NCBI GenBank assembly: GCA_963721725.1
Contig: CAVRLX010000009.1
Coordinates: 496,001-560,000 of the forward strand
Reading direction: 5' to 3'
Length of the DNA stretch: 64,000 bases
DNA from: RI-153 sp963721725
GTDB lineage: Bacteria; Chloroflexota; Anaerolineae; Caldilineales; Caldilineaceae
The notes beneath the pieces were generated by a model. That model had not been told where the DNA came from. It saw nothing but the letters and a program-made list of their open reading frames with translations, and did no database searches. The position numbers were made by a program, and so were the translations under genes. Positions 45,667 to 53,619 of this stretch are shown in pieces (within the stretch, counting starts at the first letter, position 1; each line of letters opens with the position of its first letter).

Positions 45667-46071
45667 CTAATCCTCGTCCACTGGCGCCCCAGGGTTAGGC
45701 ATTCCTTCACGACCGCCACTCTCCGTTAATGCTGCCTCTTGTAACAAAGACGCCCGCCGGAGCAGGCGGGCGCAGGCGGCATCGATCGCATGGAAATCCG
45801 CATCACTGATCGGGTTGCGGGCAATAAAGACCAGATCCCAGCCAGATTGAATGTGTGTCATCCGTAAACGAACTGCTTCGCGCAGACGACGCTTGACTTT
45901 GTTACGCACCACGGCTTTGCCAATACGGCGGCTGACCGAAAAGCCAAATCGACTATAGGGTAACTCGTTGGAAAGCGCAACCAGCACCAGCAAATGGTTG
46001 CTATAGGAGCGCCCATGCTTGCGAATCGTTTGGAAGCGCTCATTTTCCCGTACCCGGTAAAGACGTTTCAC
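45667..46071 (-). CDS. rnpA: Ribonuclease P protein component
   Basis: The 134-residue protein binds the RNase P RNA and helps mature tRNA 5' ends. It begins RLYRVRENERFQTIRKHGRS and has the RNR motif region FGFSVSRRIGKAVVRNKVKR-RLREAVR, with the basic face expected for RNA binding. The C-terminal about 25 residues are an extra acidic tail. It follows rpmH by 21 bases. Confidence 0.96.
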   Translation of the reverse strand: MKRLYRVRENERFQTIRKHGRSYSNHLLVLVALSNELPYSRFGFSVSRRIGKAVVRNKVKRRLREAVRLRMTHIQSGWDLVFIARNPISDADFHAIDAACARLLRRASLLQEAALTESGGREGMPNPGAPVDED

Positions 46072-46092
46072 ATCACACTACATCACTATGCA

Positions 46093-46257
46093 CTAAAAAT
46101 CGATCTTGCGCGGGCTGAGTTGCACAGTCAAAAGTCTGCGGCCACGCAGGCGGCGACGCTTGAGAACATTGCGCCCCCCTGGGGTGCTCATGCGCGCTCG
46201 GAACCCATGCACACGCTTGCGGCGGCGGACTTTGGGTTGCCAGGTTCGTTTCACCAT
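46093..46257 (-). CDS. rpmH: Ribosomal protein L34
   Basis: Read by eye, this 54-codon frame gives the L34 pattern: VKRTWQPKVRRRKRVHGFRA, then RMSTPGGRNVLKRRRLRGRR and a C-terminal extension ending KIDF. The start is the ATG at 46257 and the stop is TAG at 46093. It opens the rpmH-rnpA-yidD-yidC-jag operon. No dnaA lies upstream within the window. Confidence 0.96.
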   Translation of the reverse strand: MVKRTWQPKVRRRKRVHGFRARMSTPGGRNVLKRRRLRGRRLLTVQLSPRKIDF

Positions 46258-46584
46258 CGGAATTCACTCCTTACAAAATAGACGCGTTGGTAATACTGCG
46301 GTAATACTGCCAAGTGAAAATTATACGTTGCCTTTCGTCACCCTGTCAAATTGCGCGCCATTCTCCGGCTTTACACTTTTCTCAACGCCCCACCCCCTTA
46401 CTTGGACAAATCTAGCCTCTACTCCAGATAGCCCAAACTTCTGTTGGGTGGCAGTATATCTTCGACTCAATCCTATCCTTATAATTCCGTATGATTGTAC
46501 ATAGCTCTCTCCCCTGTGGTATAGTAGAAGCAATTTCAGCAGAGATTGACAAGGGTAGACTGGTCAATTGGACTCAGGAGTATC
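46258..46584. other. Divergent intergenic region between rpmH and membrane protein gene
   Basis: This 327-base stretch separates divergent genes. I see a direct repeat GGTAATACTGC twice (about 46289-46313) and a possible plus-strand extended -10 box (TGTGGTATAGT near 46515-46525). I found no DnaA box of the TTATCCACA type and no AT-rich unwinding element, so it is not an evident replication origin. Confidence 0.5.
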
Positions 46585-47820
46585 ATGGCAGATCGTCCCA
46601 AAAATCGATCAACCCAACCCACGCCTACACCGGGTGTATCCCCTTCCCAATCCCATCGCAGTGGACCGGCTTTATCCCACAAAGATACGAACGGGGCCGA
46701 TACGATTTTTGATTTTTCCTTGCCCGACCGTTCCGCCCAAGAGGTTGCCGATCTACAACGGCGAGCTGACTATCTGCTCGATGAAATGGAAATGGGGGGG
46801 GCGGCTCGCAGCGCCTGGGCCGGGGATGAGGGGTATGGTGAGCCAAGCGTCCGCAATGGGCACAGCGCCGAAGCGTACAATGGCAACGGTCATGCCCAAT
46901 CACCCGTGGGCCGTTTTGACGATCCTGTGCCTGCGGAGCCGCAGTCCCAAGTTGCCCCAGAAACTGTGCTGCCCTCTATCAAAAGCCGACCGTCAGCGGC
47001 GACCTCGCGCAGCGATGAAGAGTTCATCCTTGCGCCCAAGCCCAAAGCGCCCGAATCTCCCCTGCTGAAACCGCGCCGCCACACCGCCATTTCCACACCT
47101 GTGAGCGGTATTGATCCAGGTGAAGCGCAGCGCATGGAAGAGGAGATTACGCAGCTTTACAATCAGATCAATCGGCTGCAACAGAGCCGCCGCGACATTA
47201 CCGGCCATGCCCTTTCGTTGCTGCGCGAGGCGCGCACGATTATCATTTCGCAGCCCGAACGGCTGGGCCGCGCCGAATACAATATCCGCCAAGTCCATAC
47301 CATTCTCCAGCGCACTCGCGAAAATCGCCGCCGTTCGACACGCAACGGAATTTTCTTGTTGCTCTATCTTTCGCTCTGGCTGGCCCTGTGTGCCGGCGGG
47401 ATCACGGCACTCTTCCTCTATCAAGGTGACCTGTTGACCCTGGTTGGAGCCAATAACAGCGCCAATAGCGGGGCCGCGCGACACCTCTTGCCTTTATCGT
47501 GGACCGTGCTGCTGGGTGGCACAGGGGGTGTGGTTGGGGCGATGGTCTCGCTGGTAGGTCTAATGCGTGACGGCCAGGAATTCGACAGCCAATACATGGT
47601 ACGCTATGTGATCCAACCGGTCATGGGCGTGGTATTGGCGATCTCGGTCTATGGGCTGGCGCTGATTTTTTTCGGGTTGGTCGATATGGATCTCACGGCC
47701 CGCACTCTTACCCAATGGGTTCCCCCAGCCGTGGCGCTGCCTGTGGGCCTCTGGCAAGAAGGCGTCTATAGTATGCTCTATCGCTTCTCGCGCATCTTTC
47801 GCTTTGGCCGTCGCCGCTAA
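46585..47820 (+). CDS. Membrane protein of unknown function with coiled coil
   Basis: I do not recognise the family of this 411-residue protein. Residues 1-180 are low-complexity, polar and probably disordered. Residues about 185-255 form a coiled coil (RMEEEITQLYNQINRLQQSR). The C-terminal 150 residues hold four likely membrane helices (IFLLLYLSLWLALCAGG, VLLGGTGGVVGAMVSLVG, VMGVVLAISVYGLALIFFG, and a shorter hydrophobic stretch) and a basic end. The ATG at 46585 is preceded by CAGGAG. It lies eight bases before priA, so the two may share a transcript. Confidence 0.75.
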   Translation: MADRPKNRSTQPTPTPGVSPSQSHRSGPALSHKDTNGADTIFDFSLPDRSAQEVADLQRRADYLLDEMEMGGAARSAWAGDEGYGEPSVRNGHSAEAYNGNGHAQSPVGRFDDPVPAEPQSQVAPETVLPSIKSRPSAATSRSDEEFILAPKPKAPESPLLKPRRHTAISTPVSGIDPGEAQRMEEEITQLYNQINRLQQSRRDITGHALSLLREARTIIISQPERLGRAEYNIRQVHTILQRTRENRRRSTRNGIFLLLYLSLWLALCAGGITALFLYQGDLLTLVGANNSANSGAARHLLPLSWTVLLGGTGGVVGAMVSLVGLMRDGQEFDSQYMVRYVIQPVMGVVLAISVYGLALIFFGLVDMDLTARTLTQWVPPAVALPVGLWQEGVYSMLYRFSRIFRFGRRR

Positions 47821-47828
47821 AATCCACT

Positions 47829-50432
47829 ATGAAACAATTTGTCCAAGTTGTCGTCAACGTGCCCATCCGGCGCTCGTTTAGTCGTGCCGAAGCCCCACCG
47901 CCTGATCCCGATGCAGACGAAACCTCCGCACACAGCCTGGGCGGGGGAGCGGCGCGCTTTCAGACCTTCCACTACAGCATCCCCACCCCCTTGCTTGAGC
48001 AACTTCAACCTGGACACTTGGTCTGGGTCCCCTTTGGCCAGCAAGAAGTGCAGGGCATCGTTTTGCGGCTGGATGATCACAGCCCTGTGCCCACCAAGCC
48101 GATTAAGCGGCTAGCGCGCCCGCAGCCCAGTTTAACCGCAGCCCAGATCGAATTGGCCTTTTGGATGGCCGACTATTACGTAGCTCCTCTCTCCGAGACG
48201 ATTAAGCTGCTCTTGCCGCCGGGGTTGTTGCACAAAGCCGGCGAAGCGCCACGCGTACGCGCCAAACGTGAGGAGCAGATCGAACTCTTGATTCCCCCCG
48301 GTGAAATTCGCCCGCACCTTTTCAAACTGGGGCGGGCCAACAAACAGGTCAGCGTATTGGAGACCTTGCTGGCTGCGCCGGATCACAGCCTTGACGAAGC
48401 TACGCTGACAGAGTGCTGTGATCTGCGGTCACCGAGTACGCTCAAGAGCCTGGGCGAAAAGGGGCTGATTACGGGCGATCAACAGCGCCGTCTTGCGCGC
48501 TCGCCCACAGAAACCGAAGAACAGATTTTAGAACTGCGCGGCGCGGCCAAATATGCCCCTGTGTTACACGCATTGGCCGCCGCCGATGGCCCGATCTGGA
48601 AAAGTGATCTCTACGCCCAAGTGGAGACGGGTCTGCCCATGCTGCGCGATCTGCACAGCGCCGGGCTGATTGAGATGATCGAACAGACACGCTACCGCGA
48701 TCCACTGGCCGGGCATGTGTATCGCCGCACAAGTTCGCCGCAACTCACGGCGCAGCAGGCCAGCGTGTGGGCACAAATTCAAGCCCGCCTCTTTGCCGCA
48801 GAAGGCATCACGCCGGATCGTTTTCTGCTCCACGGCGTCACGGGCAGCGGCAAAACCGAGGTCTATCTGCTTGCCATTGCCGAAACCCTGCAACGCAACC
48901 GCCAGGCCATTGTGTTGGTCCCCGAAATCGCCCTCACCCCGCAGACCGTGGCCCGCTTTGCCGGGCGCTTTCCGGGCCGCGTCACCGTGATCCACTCCGA
49001 ACTCAGCGCCGGCGAACGCTACGACGTCTGGCGGCAGATCCGCGATGAAGAGGTGGATATTGTGGTGGGGCCGCGCAGCGCGCTCTTTGCGCCGCTGCCG
49101 CGCCTGGGCCTCATCGTCATTGACGAAGAGCACGAATCCTCGTATAAACAGAACGCCGAAGCCTGGGGCAGTTTCACAGTTTTCTATGATGCGCGCACCG
49201 TGGCCCAAGAACTGGCGCGGCTCACGGGCAGCGGGCTGATCATGGGCAGCGCCACCCCCTCGCTGGAGATCTATCACGCCAGCCAAGTGGGAAACTATCA
49301 CCTTTTGGAGATGCCACGGCGTGTTGTGGGGCATGGGGAGCAGACGGCAAACGACGTCATAGGCAGTACGCGCAATTCCCCCGTCTATGCCGAAATGCCT
49401 CCCGTCGAAATTGTGGACATGCGCCAAGAGTTGCGCGCCGGCAATCGCAGCATCTTCAGCCGCAGCTTGATTTCAGAATTGCAGACCACGTTGGACGCTG
49501 GCGAACAGGCGATCCTCTTTTTGAACCGGCGTGGCACTAGCACCTTTGTCATGTGCCGGGATTGTGGCTATGTGGCCGAGTGTCCGCTGTGCGATGTGCC
49601 GCTTACCTTCCACGAGCGCGCCAATGTGCTGATCTGTCATCACTGTAACCGCCGCTATCCCATTCCCACGGTTTGCCCGGAGCCGGGCTGTGGCAGCAAG
49701 CGCATTAAATATTTTGGCAGCGGCACGCAACGCATTGAAGAACTGGTGCAAGAACTAGTGCCCCATGCACGCATGTTGCGCTGGGATGCGGATACCACAG
49801 GCAAAAAGGGCAGCCACGCCGCCATTCTCGAACGTTTCGCCGCCCAGGAAGCCAACGTACTCGTGGGCACACAGATGATCGCCAAAGGGCTGGATCTGCC
49901 GCTGGTGACGCTGGTGGGCGTGATCTCCGCCGATGTGGGCCTCTATTTGCCCGATTTCCGTTCGCCCGAACGTACCTTTCAACTGCTGATGCAGGTGGCC
50001 GGGCGCGCCGGGCGCAGCAGCCGGGGCGGGCGCGTGGTCTTACAGACCTACACGCCCGATCACTACGCGGTGCAAGCTGCCGCCCACCATGATTACGCCG
50101 CTTTTTATCAGCGTGAATTAGGCTTCCGGCGGTCACAGCAATATCCGCCCGTCAGCCGTTTGGCCCGCCTGATCTACTGGGACAAAAAGCGCGAAAAAGT
50201 GGAGAGCATGGCGGCACAGATGGCGGCCACCCTGCGCCACCGCGCCGAGAACAGTGGCCCGCTGGCCGAACACATTGAGATTATGGGGCCAGTCCCCGCC
50301 TTTTTCGCCCGCTTCCGCGGCTACTATCGCTGGCAGATCGTCGTGCGCGCTCCCGATCCCTCGGCTTTCCTGCGCGGGCTGGAGATTCCCTTTGGCTGGC
50401 GCATGGATATTGATCCGGTTTCGCTGTTGTAA
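47829..50432 (+). CDS. priA: Primosomal helicase PriA
   Basis: The 867-residue protein restarts stalled replication forks. It has the N-terminal DNA-binding domain (FHYSIPTPLLEQLQPGHLVW, VPFGQQEVQGIV), the helicase core with Walker A GVTGSGKTEVYL and DEEH box (VIDEEHESSYKQ), a zinc-binding Cys cluster (CRDCGYVAECPLCDVPL, then CHHCNRRYP and CPEPGCGSK) and helicase motifs V-VI (GTQMIAKGLDLPLVTLVG, QVAGRAGRSSRGG). The first residues include a 30-residue polar insertion near the N-terminus. The upstream membrane protein ends eight bases before it. Confidence 0.97.
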   Translation: MKQFVQVVVNVPIRRSFSRAEAPPPDPDADETSAHSLGGGAARFQTFHYSIPTPLLEQLQPGHLVWVPFGQQEVQGIVLRLDDHSPVPTKPIKRLARPQPSLTAAQIELAFWMADYYVAPLSETIKLLLPPGLLHKAGEAPRVRAKREEQIELLIPPGEIRPHLFKLGRANKQVSVLETLLAAPDHSLDEATLTECCDLRSPSTLKSLGEKGLITGDQQRRLARSPTETEEQILELRGAAKYAPVLHALAAADGPIWKSDLYAQVETGLPMLRDLHSAGLIEMIEQTRYRDPLAGHVYRRTSSPQLTAQQASVWAQIQARLFAAEGITPDRFLLHGVTGSGKTEVYLLAIAETLQRNRQAIVLVPEIALTPQTVARFAGRFPGRVTVIHSELSAGERYDVWRQIRDEEVDIVVGPRSALFAPLPRLGLIVIDEEHESSYKQNAEAWGSFTVFYDARTVAQELARLTGSGLIMGSATPSLEIYHASQVGNYHLLEMPRRVVGHGEQTANDVIGSTRNSPVYAEMPPVEIVDMRQELRAGNRSIFSRSLISELQTTLDAGEQAILFLNRRGTSTFVMCRDCGYVAECPLCDVPLTFHERANVLICHHCNRRYPIPTVCPEPGCGSKRIKYFGSGTQRIEELVQELVPHARMLRWDADTTGKKGSHAAILERFAAQEANVLVGTQMIAKGLDLPLVTLVGVISADVGLYLPDFRSPERTFQLLMQVAGRAGRSSRGGRVVLQTYTPDHYAVQAAAHHDYAAFYQRELGFRRSQQYPPVSRLARLIYWDKKREKVESMAAQMAATLRHRAENSGPLAEHIEIMGPVPAFFARFRGYYRWQIVVRAPDPSAFLRGLEIPFGWRMDIDPVSLL

Positions 50433-50522
50433 AACGAGGAACGTAAGTACGAGAATTGGTGGCCAGTCAGGGAATGTCTCTTTCATGCTCTCGCCACACC
50501 TATTTGGCGAGAGGTAGTCACT

Positions 50523-51305
50523 TTAACGGCTGAGCATGGGCAGAAATACACCCCCAATCCTCCATTCGATGTGCAGGAGAGGGGCAACCGATGTGCTGTC
50601 ACTAAAGCTATCAGCGCTGCGCGATCCGTTGCCTGTGATGATGAAAACCATGCTCTGATCCGATGTCCAGCCGCTACGGTCGACAATCTCCTGTACCACC
50701 GATTTAATATCCGGCGTGGCGTAATCCATGCCAGCCTCCCAGGCGGGCGGCGTCCAACCGATTGCCGCATTCGTGGTGGGTCTGCTCGAAATATTGTTCA
50801 ACGTCACGGTAAAGGTCGTCGGATTATCCGCCGCCTCCCCGCGGATGGTCAGTGTGGCGGCGTTATTGTTGGTGTTGGGTGCATCGGCCCCGACGGCACG
50901 GAAACGAATGTAGGCGTTGATAATCGTGGCCCCCGTGGGCACATTGACGCCGTTGAAGCGCATACCCACCAGTTGCGCTCCCGATGTAGGCGCTTCGGCG
51001 TCTGTTACTATCTCCAAATCACTGCTGGTAAGATAGACGTTGCCAGGTGTGGTCCCATCAGGTCCCTCCTCCTCGCCGGCATCGCTGACCGCTGCCACCC
51101 GTACCTGTGCTATGCCCCAGTCGTTCGCCTGCGAGGATCGGTCCCACACCGATGAGGCTTGCCCCGTGCGGCCTGCACTCGTCAGAGCCGGGTGAGTGCT
51201 TATCAGGTTGGAAACGCCAGCCTGCGTTGGGGATACGCCAAACAGAAGCCCACAGACCATAAGCATTGCCATCAAACGCGTTGGGTAAAGCTTTGCCCTC
51301 GTCAC
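50523..51305 (-). CDS. Secreted beta-sandwich protein (DNRLRE/cell-surface type)
   Basis: The protein of about 260 residues begins with a signal peptide (RLMAMLMVCGLLFGVSPTQA) and has one beta-rich domain with the pattern VGMRFNGVNVPTGATIINAY, then TIRGEAADNPTTF, NNISSRPTTNAAIGW and DIKSVVQEIVDRSGW, ending APLLHIEW. I recall this domain from large secreted proteins with alkaline-phosphatase, PKD or S8-peptidase modules, where it may bind carbohydrate or stabilise the surface. Here it stands alone. The start at the GTG at 51305 has GAGAGGAGAAGG just upstream. Confidence 0.75.
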   Translation of the reverse strand: MTRAKLYPTRLMAMLMVCGLLFGVSPTQAGVSNLISTHPALTSAGRTGQASSVWDRSSQANDWGIAQVRVAAVSDAGEEEGPDGTTPGNVYLTSSDLEIVTDAEAPTSGAQLVGMRFNGVNVPTGATIINAYIRFRAVGADAPNTNNNAATLTIRGEAADNPTTFTVTLNNISSRPTTNAAIGWTPPAWEAGMDYATPDIKSVVQEIVDRSGWTSDQSMVFIITGNGSRSADSFSDSTSVAPLLHIEWRIGGVFLPMLSR

Positions 51306-51516
51306 TTTCCTTCTCCTCTCTCGATTGACCAAATCACTTGCCAAATTCTACAATTCAACCCAAGAATGAGCGAACACCAAGAACGAGTCGCAAAGAGTTT
51401 AACAAATGAAACATTGCACTGACCCGTACTTGCTATAAAAACCATAGCGCACTATGCTACTGTTGTTTGTCTCTGCAACCTTTCGTCTTCAAACCGATAG
51501 TAGAGGAGTTAGACTC

Positions 51517-52095
51517 ATGCTCGATTTTCAAGCGGTACGCGATGGCAAAATGACCTATGCCGAACTCACGGCGAATCTTGGCAAGGATGATTTGCGCGAT
51601 CTGACCAACGAAATGGTGGATCACATGTTGGATCTCATCGCCGACGCCACAGATGCCGATGTGGTCTTTGTGCCCAGCGATCCCGGTGCCGATGATCCCT
51701 ATGCCAGCGACGAAGCCGAGCGCAACATCTCGTGGACGCTGGGCCATGTCGTCGTTCATACCACCGCCTCGTCGGAAGAGTCCGCCTTTTTGGCCGCCGA
51801 AATGGCGCGTGGTGTCGAAAATCATGGCCGCTCGCGTGCCGAAGTGGCGTGGGAAACCGTCACCACAATTGCCCAGTGCCGCCAGCGCCTGGAAGAGAGC
51901 CGACGGATGCGCCTTGCCAGTATAGAGATGTGGCCGGATCAGCCCAATCTGGAGATTACCTACAAACCCTGGCCCGCTGCGCCTGATCTCAATGCCGTTA
52001 TTCGCTTTGTCATGGGCCTCAGCCACGATACTAACCACTTGGGCCAAATTGAAAATGCCGTGAAACAAGCTGCCGCTGTACGCGTGCCGGCGTAA
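51517..52095 (+). CDS. DinB superfamily protein
   Basis: The protein of about 192 residues is a DinB-like four-helix bundle. Likely metal-site residues are in TLGHVVVHTTASSEE and the C-terminal GLSHDTNHLGQIENA. The function is unknown, although some family members act in thiol transfer. The ATG at 51517 is preceded by GAGGAG. A second DinB-like gene is at 20250-20747. Confidence 0.82.
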   Translation: MLDFQAVRDGKMTYAELTANLGKDDLRDLTNEMVDHMLDLIADATDADVVFVPSDPGADDPYASDEAERNISWTLGHVVVHTTASSEESAFLAAEMARGVENHGRSRAEVAWETVTTIAQCRQRLEESRRMRLASIEMWPDQPNLEITYKPWPAAPDLNAVIRFVMGLSHDTNHLGQIENAVKQAAAVRVPA

Positions 52096-52104
52096 CGTAA
52101 AAAA

Positions 52105-52130
52105 TACCCGACAGTCAAAACTATCGGGTA
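52105..52130 (-). terminator. Hairpin between converging DinB and iron-binding genes
   Basis: The arms TACCCGACAGT and ACTATCGGGTA (one mismatch) surround a four-base loop. On the minus strand a T run follows (GGGTATTTTTTACG), so it suits the iron-binding-protein gene ending at 52226, and the hairpin serves both directions. Confidence 0.75.
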
Positions 52131-52164
52131 ACGTAACCAAGCGCGTTTAGGCTAATATGGAGAA

Positions 52165-52214
52165 ATAATAATCCACGAAGGCCACGAAATTTCGTGGCCT
52201 TCGTGGATTATTAT
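52165..52214. repeat. Perfect 50-base palindrome (CCACGAAGG family)
   Basis: The left arm (52165-52189) and right arm (52190-52214) are perfect 25-base reverse complements with no spacer, centred on CACGAAATTTCGTG. The core CCACGAAGG recurs as inverted arms at 62200-62209 and 62261-62270 and as fragments near 34850 and 38750. Confidence 0.92.
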
Positions 52215-52225
52215 GTGGGCAGACT

Positions 52226-53308
52226 TTAATCCAGCGCGCCCACATCTTGCAAGAGTTGCAATGTGCCTTCGAGATCGGCCAGATCCGAAAGGTTCAGATC
52301 CGGCGTGTTGATTTCGCTCAGCGCGGTCAGCCGTTCGTCGATGCTGATGCCCTCGATTAGCGGGTATTCACTGGTCTCGTCGGCGAAGAACTGTTGCGCC
52401 TTTTCCGAGAGTAAATAGCGCACAAAGGTCTCGGCGGCAGCGCTGTTCGTGGCTGTATTGAGGATGCCCACCCCGGCGACGTTGATCATCGATCCTGCCC
52501 CCCCTTCGCTGGGATGGTGATTGACCACCGGGAAGTTGGGGTCTTCGGCCAGGAAGCGATAGAGATAGTAGTGGTTGACCAACCCCAGGTCAATCTCGCC
52601 GCGGCCCACAGCTTCCACAATCTGCGAGTTGCCGGGGAATAACTGCACGCCATTGTCGATCATGGCCTCCAACCACTCTTGGGCACGCTCTTCGCCCTCC
52701 AACACACGCAGCGCCGTGATGAACGATTGGAAGCTGCCATTGGTGGGAGCCCAACCCACGCGTCCCTGCCATTGTGGCTCGGTCAGTTCCCAAATGCTGT
52801 TGGGAATCTCGTCGGCGCTGACGGTGGTGGTGTTATAGGCAAAGACACGAGCGCGACCACTCGTGCCGATCCAACTGCCCTCACCGCTCTCAAAGCGAGG
52901 ATCAACCAGACCCAGCATATCTGCGGGCAGCGCTTGGAAGCGTCCTGCGGCTTGCAGCGCGCCCAGCGCGCCAGCATCTTGCCCATAGAAAACGTCGGCG
53001 GGGGAATTGTCGCCTTCTTCCAGAATCGTGGCGGCCATTTCGGCGGTGTCGCCATAGCGCACTTCAACGGCAATCCCTGTGTCGGCGGTGAACTGCTCAA
53101 GGAGCGGCCCCACCAGATTTTCATTGCGCCCGGAATAGACCACCAGCGTATCGCCCTCAGCCGGGGCTGTGGTCTCTTCCGCGGGTGTCTCTGTGGCGGT
53201 GGCTTCGCTGCCCGTGGTGGCCGGAACAGTGATGGGCTGGCAGGCGCTCAGGAGCAGCAGCCCGGTCAGCATCATCACCAGCAGGGTAAACAGTCGTGTG
53301 TACTTCAT
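52226..53308 (-). CDS. Iron(III) ABC transporter substrate-binding lipoprotein
   Basis: The 360-residue lipoprotein (LLLLSACQP) with a Thr/Glu/Pro linker matches the Fbp/Fut-type ferric-ion-binding family: LVVYSGRNENLVGPLLEQF, VRYGDTAEMAATIL, ADVFYGQDAGALGAL, WEGRVGW-type segment (WQGRVGWAPTNGSFQ) and LGLVNHYYLYRF with the paired Tyr that bind iron. No permease or ATPase gene is adjacent within the window, so it either works with a distant transporter or is a solitary gene. Confidence 0.93.
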   Translation of the reverse strand: MKYTRLFTLLVMMLTGLLLLSACQPITVPATTGSEATATETPAEETTAPAEGDTLVVYSGRNENLVGPLLEQFTADTGIAVEVRYGDTAEMAATILEEGDNSPADVFYGQDAGALGALQAAGRFQALPADMLGLVDPRFESGEGSWIGTSGRARVFAYNTTTVSADEIPNSIWELTEPQWQGRVGWAPTNGSFQSFITALRVLEGEERAQEWLEAMIDNGVQLFPGNSQIVEAVGRGEIDLGLVNHYYLYRFLAEDPNFPVVNHHPSEGGAGSMINVAGVGILNTATNSAAAETFVRYLLSEKAQQFFADETSEYPLIEGISIDERLTALSEINTPDLNLSDLADLEGTLQLLQDVGALD

Positions 53309-53619
53309 GGTAACTCCTTCTATGGATCAGGTAAATGATTGGCAAAAAAATTCGACGTACCGTTCGGTAGCCGAGCTTTGCATAGACCAACAGGGTCGTT
53401 TGATACCTTAGCACAGCCGCCGCGCCGATTCAATGCCTTTTGGACGCCAAATCGCAGCCGAGGCTATCGGCGCAGGTTGAGGCGCCTGTATAACAGGGAT
53501 AACATTTTCTGTAAAGCAGGGTTAACTCGAAGCTCAAAGGGGCGTTAACGAGGCGACGATAGAATCAAGACTTACCCGCGAACCATGAAGCGGAACTACT
53601 TGTGTTGCTTCAATCTTGA
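53309..53619. other. Intergenic region without clear features
   Basis: This 311-base stretch between two minus-strand genes holds the upstream region of the iron-binding gene (TAACTCCTT motif next to the start, a good ribosome-binding site on the minus strand) and otherwise no ORF, RNA or repeat that I can support. Confidence 0.5.

Noticed and set aside
46258..46584. Possible replication origin beside rpmH
   Set aside because: No DnaA boxes, no AT-rich unwinding element and no dnaA gene are visible.
48564..49427. Minus-strand ORF of 287 codons inside priA
   Set aside because: It is antisense to the PriA helicase core and shows no family motifs.
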